From Flavobacteriaceae bacterium (lineage in GTDB: Bacteria > Bacteroidota > Bacteroidia > Flavobacteriales > Flavobacteriaceae): 46,102 nt of DNA. The stretch is taken from assembly GCA_947371275.1 (NCBI GenBank), contig CANBOV010000010.1, positions 1 through 46,102 of the forward strand. Direction: 5' to 3'. The position numbers and the translations under genes were made by a program. The notes below the pieces were generated by a model. The model did no database searches, had not been told where the DNA came from, and saw only the letters and a program-made list of their open reading frames with translations. Positions 39,545 to 46,102 of the stretch are shown here, piece by piece (the first letter of the stretch is position 1; every line of letters begins with the position of its first letter).

Positions 39545-40018
39545 TTGAACTCCATAATCGGAACATATGAATGCAAAGTGGACGCCAAAGGAAGACTAAT
39601 GATTCCTTCTGCGTTGAAAAAGCAATTATCTGTATCTCTGCAAGATGGATTTGTTTTGAAGCGTTCAGTTTTTCAACCTTGTCTTGAATTATATCCTATG
39701 GCAGAATGGAATTTAATGATGGAAAGAATCAATAAACTCAATCGTTTTGTTAAGAAAAATAATGACTTCATTCGTCGATTTACTGCGGGTGTTAAAGTAG
39801 TAGAAGTTGATGATTTAGGGCGATTGTTAATTCCAAAAGACTTGGTAGCTTTTGGTCAAATATCCAAAGATATTGTGCTTTCTTCAGCAGTGAATATTGT
39901 TGAAATATGGGATAAGGATTTATATGAAAAATCAATATCTGGAGATGATGTTGGTTTCGCTGAATTGGCAGAAGATGTTATGGGAAACAGTAATGATGAC
40001 AATTATGGAATATCATAA
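39545..40018 (+). CDS. mraZ: Transcriptional regulator MraZ
   Basis: MraZ is an AbrB-like DNA-binding protein that controls the dcw cluster. This 157-residue copy has two SpoVT/AbrB-type halves: IIGTYECKVDAKGRLMIPSALKK at the N-terminus (about 4-26) and VVEVDDLGRLLIPKDLVAFG in the middle (about 87-106), each with the conserved DxxGR motif. The start is TTG 39545 (MNSIIGTYE). TAA lies two codons upstream and no in-frame ATG precedes it, so the TTG is well supported. The next gene, rsmH, overlaps its end by about 14 bases. A tandem GTGGTA array upstream is its likely own binding site. Confidence 0.95.
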   Translation: MNSIIGTYECKVDAKGRLMIPSALKKQLSVSLQDGFVLKRSVFQPCLELYPMAEWNLMMERINKLNRFVKKNNDFIRRFTAGVKVVEVDDLGRLLIPKDLVAFGQISKDIVLSSAVNIVEIWDKDLYEKSISGDDVGFAELAEDVMGNSNDDNYGIS

Positions 40019-40901
40019 TCCAGTTTTATTGAAAGAAACTGTCAATGGTTTAAATATTAAGCCAGATGGAATATATGTGGATGTGACATTTGGTGGTGGT
40101 GGTCATTCGAAAGAGATTCTAAGTCGTTTAAATTCGGAAGGGAAATTGTTTGGATTTGATCAGGATGAAGATGCTTGGGACAATGCTTTGATTGATGAAA
40201 GATTTACTTTGATACAAGAAAACTTTAGGTATATCAAACGTTTTTTAAGATTATATGGCATTAAAAGTGTTGATGGTATTTTAGCGGATTTAGGAGTTTC
40301 TTCCCATCAATTTGATGTACCGGAACGTGGGTTTTCGACCCGATTTGATGCCGATTTAGACATGAGAATGAGTAAACGAAATGATATCGATGCGCACAAA
40401 GTAATAAATGAGTATGATGAAAAAAATCTGAAAAGAGTGTTCTTAGATTATGGCGAATTAAAACTAGCTCCAGCAATTGCAAGAACTATAATTGAAGCAA
40501 GAGAATATAAAGCAATAAATACGACTGATGAATTAAAATTGGTTTTGGCCAAATTTTTACCAGATCAGTTTAAAAATAAAATTTTGGCACAAATTTATCA
40601 AGCTATTCGAATAGAAGTTAATCAGGAAATGGAAGTGTTAAAAGAGTTTTTAGAACAATCTCTTGAGATATTAAAACCTGAAGGTAGATTAAGTGTAATT
40701 TCTTATCATTCACTTGAAGATAGAATTGTAAAACGTTTTATGAAAAACGGATTGTTTGAAGGTGAACCTGTAAGAGATTTTTTTGGAAATTTTTCTGTGC
40801 CATTTAAAGTAATTGGAAAGTTAATTGTGCCTAATGAAGCTGAAATCAAAATAAATAATAGAGCTAGAAGTGCTAAATTAAGAATTGCGGAAAAACGATG
40901 A
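40005..40901 (+). CDS. rsmH: 16S rRNA (cytosine1402-N4)-methyltransferase
   Basis: RsmH (MraW) methylates C1402 of 16S rRNA near the P site. The SAM motif reads YVDVTFGGGGHSKEIL, followed by LFGFDQDEDAW, ILADLGVSSHQFDVPERGFSTRFDADLDMRM and the SVISYHSLEDRIVKRFM segment. Length is 298 residues from ATG 40005 (MEYHNPVLLKETV). ATGs at 39993 and 39996 are alternatives that would lengthen the overlap with mraZ. It overlaps mraZ by about 14 bases upstream and ftsL by 4 bases (ATGA) downstream, so the dcw genes are translationally coupled. Confidence 0.94.
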   Translation: MEYHNPVLLKETVNGLNIKPDGIYVDVTFGGGGHSKEILSRLNSEGKLFGFDQDEDAWDNALIDERFTLIQENFRYIKRFLRLYGIKSVDGILADLGVSSHQFDVPERGFSTRFDADLDMRMSKRNDIDAHKVINEYDEKNLKRVFLDYGELKLAPAIARTIIEAREYKAINTTDELKLVLAKFLPDQFKNKILAQIYQAIRIEVNQEMEVLKEFLEQSLEILKPEGRLSVISYHSLEDRIVKRFMKNGLFEGEPVRDFFGNFSVPFKVIGKLIVPNEAEIKINNRARSAKLRIAEKR

Positions 40902-41245
40902 AAAACGGAGTTTACAGCATATTGAAGGCTAGGTTTCTAGTTAATGAAGATGCTACCAAGAATTGGCGATTTATTGTGTTTTTAATAGTTCTAGCAATTT
41001 TAATGATTGCCAATGAACATCGTTATGACGAGAAGATATTCAAAATAGCAGAATTGGCAAATGAGGTAAAAGAACTTCGTTCTGAATTTGTTGATAAGCG
41101 CTCTGAATTAATGAAGTTAAAAATGGAATCGACAGTTTCTGAAAAGATGAAAGAAAGAAAAATATTTCCATCATCGGTTCCGCCACAAAAAATAGAGGTT
41201 ATAAAACCAATTGAAAAAAGTTTCTTCCAAAAAATATGGCAATAG
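40898..41245 (+). CDS. FtsL-like cell division protein
   Basis: This 115-residue protein sits in the conserved ftsL place between rsmH and the penicillin-binding protein. It has a short cytoplasmic N-terminus, one transmembrane helix (FIVFLIVLAILMIA, about 25-38) and a periplasmic part with a coiled coil (AELANEVKELRSEFVDKRSELMKL). FtsL proteins are poorly conserved, so the call rests on topology and position. It bridges the division complex FtsQLB with FtsI and FtsW in other bacteria. It starts in an ATGA overlap with rsmH and overlaps ftsI by 10 bases. Related proteins are sometimes mislabelled S-adenosyl-methyltransferase by confusion with the neighbour. Confidence 0.82.
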   Translation: MKNGVYSILKARFLVNEDATKNWRFIVFLIVLAILMIANEHRYDEKIFKIAELANEVKELRSEFVDKRSELMKLKMESTVSEKMKERKIFPSSVPPQKIEVIKPIEKSFFQKIWQ

Positions 41246-43245
41246 AAGATAAACATATTTCTTATCGCATTTATCTAGTGGCTTTTGGCATCTTTTTGAT
41301 GGCAATTGCTATTGCGTTTAAACTTTCCAAAATTCAGTGGGTAGAAGGGCCTAAGTTACGCGAACTTGCTAAAAAAGAAACGGTTAAAAGCTTTATTATT
41401 CCGGCAAATAAAGGAAATATTTATTCGTCGGATGGAAGTTTACTAGCAACTTCTATTCCTAATTATAACATCCGTTTTGATGCTGTAGCTCCAAAAGGGG
41501 AATCATTTGAAAAAAATATAAAAGCTTTGTCAGATTCGTTGACTTTAATGTTTGGTAAACCTAGTTCTTATTATCAAAGACTATTTAGAATGGCACGAGC
41601 CAATAAAAACAGATATATGTTTGTCGCGCATGACTTAAGTTACACCGAATACATGCGAATGAAATCATTTCCTCTATTCAATCTAGGTCCGAATAAAGGC
41701 GGTATGATTACTGAACAAGAAACCATTCGTAAATATCCAATAGGGAAAATTGCACTAAGAACTATTGGTTACGATAGAATAAATGATAAAGGGCAACGTG
41801 AAGGGAAAGGAATTGAATGGTCTTTTAGAAAATATTTAAATGGGAAAGACGGTAAGGTTTTAAAGCAAAAAATAGCTAAAGGACAATGGAAACCTATTCG
41901 TGATCAGAATGAAGTTGATCCTCAAGATGGATTCGATGTTATTTCAACTATTGATGTTTACATTCAAGATATTGCACATCACGCATTATTAAAACAATTG
42001 CAAGAATATAAAGCTGAGCATGGTTGCGTGGTAGTTATGGAAACTAAAACTGGAAAGGTGAAAGCGATTTCTAATTTAGGAAAATTAAACCCAAATGATT
42101 CTACATATTTAGAAACTACAAACTATGCAATTGCAGAGGCGCATGAGCCCGGTTCTACATTTAAACTCATAGACATGATTGCTTTGTTGGACGATCATAA
42201 AATTGACACAAGTAAAGTATATGATAGTCAAGGAGGTATAATTGAATATCGAGGAAAAAAAGTTCGTGATTCGCATGATGGCGGATACGGGCGGATTTCT
42301 TTAGCTCGTGGATTTGAAGTTTCTTCCAATACTATTATGGTTCAAGCAGTATATGAAAATTATAGAAACAATCCGCAAGAGTTTGTAGATCGAATTGATC
42401 GTATGGGACTGAATAAACCATTAGGGTTGCCATTTCAAGGAGAAGGTAAACCCTATATCCCTCAACCTAATGATAAACAATGGAGTGCTATTTCACTACC
42501 TTGGATGGCATTTGGTTATGGAGTTGCAGTAACTCCTTTACAAACGTTAACGTTATATAATGCAGTGGCCAATAACGGTGAAATGGTTAAGCCACAATTT
42601 GTGTCTGAAATCAAAGAATGGAATAAAACTATCAAAAAATACGACAAAGAAGTTATCAATCCAAAGATTTGCTCTGATGAAACTATTAAAAAGTTGAAAG
42701 CAGTGATGCAAAATGTAGTGAAGAGAGGTACTGGTGCTAAGTTGTATTCAAAGGATTTTTCAATGGCAGGAAAGACTGGAACTGCCCAAGCTAATTATGC
42801 AAAGAATGGTGGTTCTGAGAAACATTATATTTCTTCATTCGTAGGTTTCTTTCCAGCAGATAATCCAAAGTATTCATGTATTGTAGTTGTTCATAAGCCA
42901 AACACTTCTGGTAACAATTACTATGGCGCCGATGTGGCTGGACCAGTATTTAAACGTATCGCTCAAAAGATTTTCACTGACGCCCCATCGACAAATGAAA
43001 TTAAAAATCTAAATCGGAAAGTTAGAAAACAAGAAATAGCGTATAACGAGTTTAACACTAAAGTTCAATTAGATGTAAAAGTAATTCCTAATCTAAAAGG
43101 TATGAGTGGAATGGATGCTGTAGTTCTTTTGGAAAATTTAAAATTGAAAGTAAAAGTTATAGGAATTGGGAAAGTAAAAAAACAATCTATTGCCGCTGGA
43201 CAACCACTAGATAAAAACCAAACAATCATACTTGAATTATCGTGA
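41236..43245 (+). CDS. ftsI: Septal penicillin-binding protein (FtsI-like transpeptidase) with PASTA domain
   Basis: This 669-residue membrane-anchored transpeptidase crosslinks septal peptidoglycan. It has an N-terminal membrane helix (IYLVAFGIFLMAIAIAF), a class B PBP dimerisation region, and the transpeptidase domain with the active Ser in EPGSTFKLIDM (SxxK), SSN in GFEVSSNT, and KTG in MAGKTGTAQANY. At the C-terminus (about 610-669) VIPNLKGMSGMDAVVLLENLKLKVKV... is a single PASTA domain, which in other bacteria binds muropeptides or beta-lactams. It overlaps ftsL by 10 bases and murE by 4 bases (GTGA). Confidence 0.95.
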   Translation: MAIEDKHISYRIYLVAFGIFLMAIAIAFKLSKIQWVEGPKLRELAKKETVKSFIIPANKGNIYSSDGSLLATSIPNYNIRFDAVAPKGESFEKNIKALSDSLTLMFGKPSSYYQRLFRMARANKNRYMFVAHDLSYTEYMRMKSFPLFNLGPNKGGMITEQETIRKYPIGKIALRTIGYDRINDKGQREGKGIEWSFRKYLNGKDGKVLKQKIAKGQWKPIRDQNEVDPQDGFDVISTIDVYIQDIAHHALLKQLQEYKAEHGCVVVMETKTGKVKAISNLGKLNPNDSTYLETTNYAIAEAHEPGSTFKLIDMIALLDDHKIDTSKVYDSQGGIIEYRGKKVRDSHDGGYGRISLARGFEVSSNTIMVQAVYENYRNNPQEFVDRIDRMGLNKPLGLPFQGEGKPYIPQPNDKQWSAISLPWMAFGYGVAVTPLQTLTLYNAVANNGEMVKPQFVSEIKEWNKTIKKYDKEVINPKICSDETIKKLKAVMQNVVKRGTGAKLYSKDFSMAGKTGTAQANYAKNGGSEKHYISSFVGFFPADNPKYSCIVVVHKPNTSGNNYYGADVAGPVFKRIAQKIFTDAPSTNEIKNLNRKVRKQEIAYNEFNTKVQLDVKVIPNLKGMSGMDAVVLLENLKLKVKVIGIGKVKKQSIAAGQPLDKNQTIILELS

Positions 43246-44705
43246 TTATTTTAAAAGAAATATTATATAAAGTAGCTATTGAAGTCGTTAAAGGTTCGAC
43301 CGAAATGGCTATTAATAAAATAGAATTCGATTCTCGACTTGTTAAAGAGAATGATATGTTTGTAGCAATACATGGAACCTTATCAGACGGCCATTCGTTT
43401 ATAGAAAAAGCAATTAATTTAGGTGCTATTGCAATTGTTTGTAATACAATGCCTGAAGTAATTGTAACGGGTATTACATATATACAAGTGAAAGACACTA
43501 ATGAAGCTTTGGCCTTTTTAGCTTCTAATTATTATAATAATCCTTCCCAAAATTTAAAATTAGTAGGTATTACTGGTACAAATGGTAAAACAACCATTGC
43601 CTCACTTTTATACCAATTATTTAAAAAAGCGGGGTTTAAAGTTGGATTACTGTCCACCGTTAAAATTATGGTGGATGAAATTGAATATAAAGCGACACAC
43701 ACTACGCCAGATTCATTGACTATCAATTATTATTTGGCTGAAATGAATACTGTGGGCGTAGAATATTGCTTCATGGAAGTAAGTTCACACGGCATTCATC
43801 AAAAGCGAACTGATGGGTTACAGTTCGCTGGTGGTGTGTTTACTAATTTGTCCCATGATCATTTAGATTATCACCCAACTTTTGCGCAATATCGAGATGT
43901 AAAAAAATCTTTTTTTGATCATTTGCCAAAAACTGCTTTTGTATTAACCAATATTGATGACAAAAATGGGTTAGTGATGTTGCAAAATACTACTGCTAGA
44001 AAATTAACGTATGCATTGAAATCATATGCAGATTATAAAGCCCAAATTTTAGAGAATCAATTGTCGGGATTATTACTTAAAGTCAATGAAAATGAAGTTT
44101 GGGTAAAATTGATTGGAACTTTTAATGCTTATAATTTATTAGCCATTTATGGTACAGCCGTAGAATTAGGTTTAGATAAACTAGAAGTTTTGAGATTGTT
44201 GTCTGAATTGGAAAGTGTTTCAGGGCGTTTTCAATTTATAGTTTCTAATGATAATATAACAGCTATTGTTGACTATGCGCATACACCAGATGCACTTGAA
44301 AATGTATTAAAAACAATTAATGACATTCGCACAAATAATGAACAGTTAATTACAGTTTTTGGTTGCGGTGGTGATAGAGATAAAGCTAAACGACCAATAA
44401 TGGCACACATTGCTAGTTCAATGAGCAATAAAGTTATCATTACTTCAGACAACCCAAGAACCGAAGACCCTATTGATATTATTGCAGACATGGAAAAAGG
44501 AGTAGAACTTCAATACCAAAAGAGAACATTGTCAATAGTTGATAGAAAGCAAGCAATAAAAACAGCTTGTCAATTGGCAGGACCAAACGATATAATTCTT
44601 ATTGCCGGGAAAGGGCACGAAACGTATCAGGAAGTATGTGGGGTTCGACATGACTTCAATGATATGAAAATTGTAAAAGAACTATTAGAACAACTAAATA
44701 AGTAA
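43242..44705 (+). CDS. murE: UDP-N-acetylmuramoyl-tripeptide synthetase (meso-diaminopimelate-adding)
   Basis: MurE adds the third amino acid to UDP-MurNAc-L-Ala-D-Glu. The 487-residue protein has the ATP-binding [15 protein letters not shown] (about 108-122), the [13 protein letters not shown] and [12 protein letters not shown] segments, and the DNPR motif in [10 protein letters not shown], the mark of meso-diaminopimelate specificity rather than lysine. The start is GTG 43242, in a GTGA overlap with the ftsI stop. A TCAGGCGTTT-like end is not seen; it runs to within 5 bases of mraY. So it is the middle gene of a tightly packed dcw operon. Confidence 0.96.
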   Translation: MIILKEILYKVAIEVVKGSTEMAINKIEFDSRLVKENDMFVAIHGTLSDGHSFIEKAINLGAIAIVCNTMPEVIVTGITYIQVKDTNEALAFLASNYYNNPSQNLKLVGITGTNGKTTIASLLYQLFKKAGFKVGLLSTVKIMVDEIEYKATHTTPDSLTINYYLAEMNTVGVEYCFMEVSSHGIHQKRTDGLQFAGGVFTNLSHDHLDYHPTFAQYRDVKKSFFDHLPKTAFVLTNIDDKNGLVMLQNTTARKLTYALKSYADYKAQILENQLSGLLLKVNENEVWVKLIGTFNAYNLLAIYGTAVELGLDKLEVLRLLSELESVSGRFQFIVSNDNITAIVDYAHTPDALENVLKTINDIRTNNEQLITVFGCGGDRDKAKRPIMAHIASSMSNKVIITSDNPRTEDPIDIIADMEKGVELQYQKRTLSIVDRKQAIKTACQLAGPNDIILIAGKGHETYQEVCGVRHDFNDMKIVKELLEQLNK

Positions 44706-44709
44706 CCTT

Positions 44710-45936
44710 ATGCTATATTATTTATTTGAATACCTAGACAAAACAATGGATATACCTGGGACAGGTGTATTCCAATACATTACTTTTCGATCCGCTTTAG
44801 CTTTAATCTTGTCGTTAATGATTTCTACCATTTACGGAAAAAAAATCATAACTTTTTTAAGAAATCAACAAGTAGGAGAAACAGTTAGAGAGCTTGGTTT
44901 GGAAGGACAAACACAAAAAGCAGGCACTCCTACAATGGGAGGGCTTATAATAATAATAGCAACACTTATTCCCGTTATACTATTAACAAAGTTAAATAAT
45001 ATATACATCATCTTGTTAATTGTCACAACACTTTGGATGGGAACAATTGGATTTATTGATGATTATATAAAAATTTTCAAAAAGGATAAACAAGGACTAA
45101 AAGGGGTTTTTAAAGTTATTGGACAAGTAGGATTAGGCTTAATTGTAGGTTCAGTTTTATATTTTAATCCTGGAGTAACAATAAGAGAAAGATCAAATAC
45201 TCCTATTACTTTCAATCAAACACAAAGTACAATTTCTCAAGCACCAACTGAAAGTAAATCAACAGTAACTACTATTCCGTTTATGAAAAATAACGAATTA
45301 GACTATGCTAAGATAATCGAATGGACAGGTGATGGTTATGAAAACTGGGCATGGCTGGTGTTTATTCCGATAGTAATTTTCATTATTACTGCGGTTTCTA
45401 ATGGTGCCAACCTTACTGATGGTATTGATGGATTAGCAGCAGGAACTTCAGCAATTTCAGTACTGGCTCTTGGAATTTTCACATTTGTATCAGGTAATCT
45501 CATATTATCGAGTTATCTCAATATAATGTATATCCCCAACTCAGGAGAAATGACCGTATTTATTTCGGCATTCGTTGGAGCGTTGATTGGATTTCTTTGG
45601 TATAATTCTTATCCAGCATCAGTATTCATGGGTGATACAGGAAGTTTAACAATCGGAGGCATTATAGCAGTACTAGCTATTTCTGTTAGGAAAGAAATGT
45701 TATTACCCGTTTTGTGCGGAATCTTTTTTGCCGAAAACTTATCCGTGATATTGCAAGTGTCTTATTTCAAATATACAAAAAATCGCTATGGTGAAGGAAA
45801 ACGAATTTTTCTTATGTCGCCTTTGCATCATCATTATCAAAAAAAAGGATATCACGAAAGCAAAATTGTAACACGGTTTTGGATCGTTGCTATACTGTTA
45901 GCAATAGTTTCTATAGTAACATTAAAAATGAGATAA
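44710..45936 (+). CDS. mraY: Phospho-N-acetylmuramoyl-pentapeptide transferase
   Basis: MraY moves phospho-MurNAc-pentapeptide from UDP to undecaprenyl phosphate, forming lipid I at the inner membrane. The 408-residue polytopic protein has [10 protein letters not shown], the DD motif in [19 protein letters not shown], the [15 protein letters not shown] segment, [11 protein letters not shown] and the C-terminal [23 protein letters not shown]. It is longer than the about 360 residues of E. coli MraY because of an insert of about 50 residues (about 155-205: [16 protein letters not shown]... [11 protein letters not shown] region) between two helices, a trait I associate with Bacteroidota. It begins 4 bases after murE. 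Confidence 0.96.
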   Translation: MLYYLFEYLDKTMDIPGTGVFQYITFRSALALILSLMISTIYGKKIITFLRNQQVGETVRELGLEGQTQKAGTPTMGGLIIIIATLIPVILLTKLNNIYIILLIVTTLWMGTIGFIDDYIKIFKKDKQGLKGVFKVIGQVGLGLIVGSVLYFNPGVTIRERSNTPITFNQTQSTISQAPTESKSTVTTIPFMKNNELDYAKIIEWTGDGYENWAWLVFIPIVIFIITAVSNGANLTDGIDGLAAGTSAISVLALGIFTFVSGNLILSSYLNIMYIPNSGEMTVFISAFVGALIGFLWYNSYPASVFMGDTGSLTIGGIIAVLAISVRKEMLLPVLCGIFFAENLSVILQVSYFKYTKNRYGEGKRIFLMSPLHHHYQKKGYHESKIVTRFWIVAILLAIVSIVTLKMR

Positions 45937-46006
45937 TGCAAAGTACATTAAATACATTTTTTATAAAAAATGCGTAGCGCTAGAATGCAAAAATAAAATT
46001 AAAGTG

Positions 46007-46102
46007 ATGAAGCGATTAATAGTCCTAGGCGGAGGAGAAAGTGGTGTCGGAACAGCGATATTAGGAAAGAAACAAGGGTTTGATGTTTTCGTATCTGATT
46101 TT
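46007..46102 (+). CDS. murD: UDP-N-acetylmuramoylalanine--D-glutamate ligase, 5' part only
   Basis: The first 32 codons from ATG 46007 read MKRLIVLGGGESGVGTAILG and continue KKQGFDVFVSDF before the window ends. The GGGESGVGTA loop is the N-terminal UDP-substrate Rossmann motif of MurD. Position after mraY is the normal dcw order. A GTG directly before the ATG (46004) is an alternative start. The 70 bases between mraY and murD are longer than other junctions here and contain an A/T palindrome. The rest of the gene lies outside the window. Confidence 0.9.
   Translation, partial: MKRLIVLGGGESGVGTAILGKKQGFDVFVSDF

Noticed and set aside
45955..45972. 18-bp perfect palindrome (CATTTTTTATAAAAAATG) between mraY and murD
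   Set aside because: It is made of A/T runs with only outer G/C pairs; a stable hairpin or operator cannot be supported, and mraY and murD are expected to be co-transcribed.

Overview
The window is chromosomal DNA of a Flavobacterium-like member of the Bacteroidota. Three things point there. Three secreted proteins end in type A type IX secretion (T9SS) sorting domains, and a T9SS plug protein is encoded. The gliding genes gldB and gldC sit together. Promoters match the Bacteroidota consensus TTG-N17-23-TAnnTTTG rather than -35/-10 boxes. Base composition is low in G+C over most of the window (hand counts of about 25-45% per 60-base line) and clearly higher in the first 2 kb. I see no prophage, transposon, insertion sequence, CRISPR array or rRNA. 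The window is core-genome housekeeping DNA with a few poorly described modules.

Layout. 1-20 kb is almost all minus strand: a purT-DUF6370-Crp/Fnr operon; an aspartate aminotransferase; a fatty acid desaturase divergent from rsmG; two T9SS cargo proteins; pruA; apaG; the T9SS plug protein; a map-methyltransferase pair; a plus-strand acetyl-CoA hydrolase/transferase; a 12-repeat LRR T9SS cargo; gpmI; and a DUF5916 protein. At 20.2 kb is a tRNA-Gly(TCC) with a good promoter and terminator, then pepE on the minus strand. 21-34.8 kb is mostly plus strand: two tandem paralogues of unknown function with a small membrane protein, an M1 metallopeptidase, tatA, a PAP2 phosphatase, rlmN, a prenyl diphosphate synthase, an ECF sigma factor/putative anti-sigma/outer-membrane protein module, and dnaG. 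An O-methyltransferase and a lipoprotein lie on the minus strand in between. 34.8-39.2 kb holds a LuxR-type response regulator, nadE, gldB-gldC, engB and an alpha/beta hydrolase. From 39.5 kb to the end lies the start of the division and cell-wall (dcw) cluster, mraZ-rsmH-ftsL-ftsI-murE-mraY-murD (partial), with overlapping genes from mraZ to murE.

How genes work together. The dcw genes make the peptidoglycan precursor and septal synthase. The MurE DNPR motif predicts meso-diaminopimelate peptidoglycan. The plug protein, T9SS cargo and GldB/GldC belong to the linked secretion and gliding apparatus. Map, rsmG, rlmN, engB and the tRNA serve translation.

The observations most worth a second look are: GTGGTA repeats at exact 10-bp spacing just upstream of mraZ (probable MraZ operator); a DnaG primase whose four zinc ligands are all substituted; the tandem paralogue pair with a strongly conserved unknown C-terminal domain; and TAnnTTTG promoter elements whose last TTG makes a false upstream start codon in three genes.
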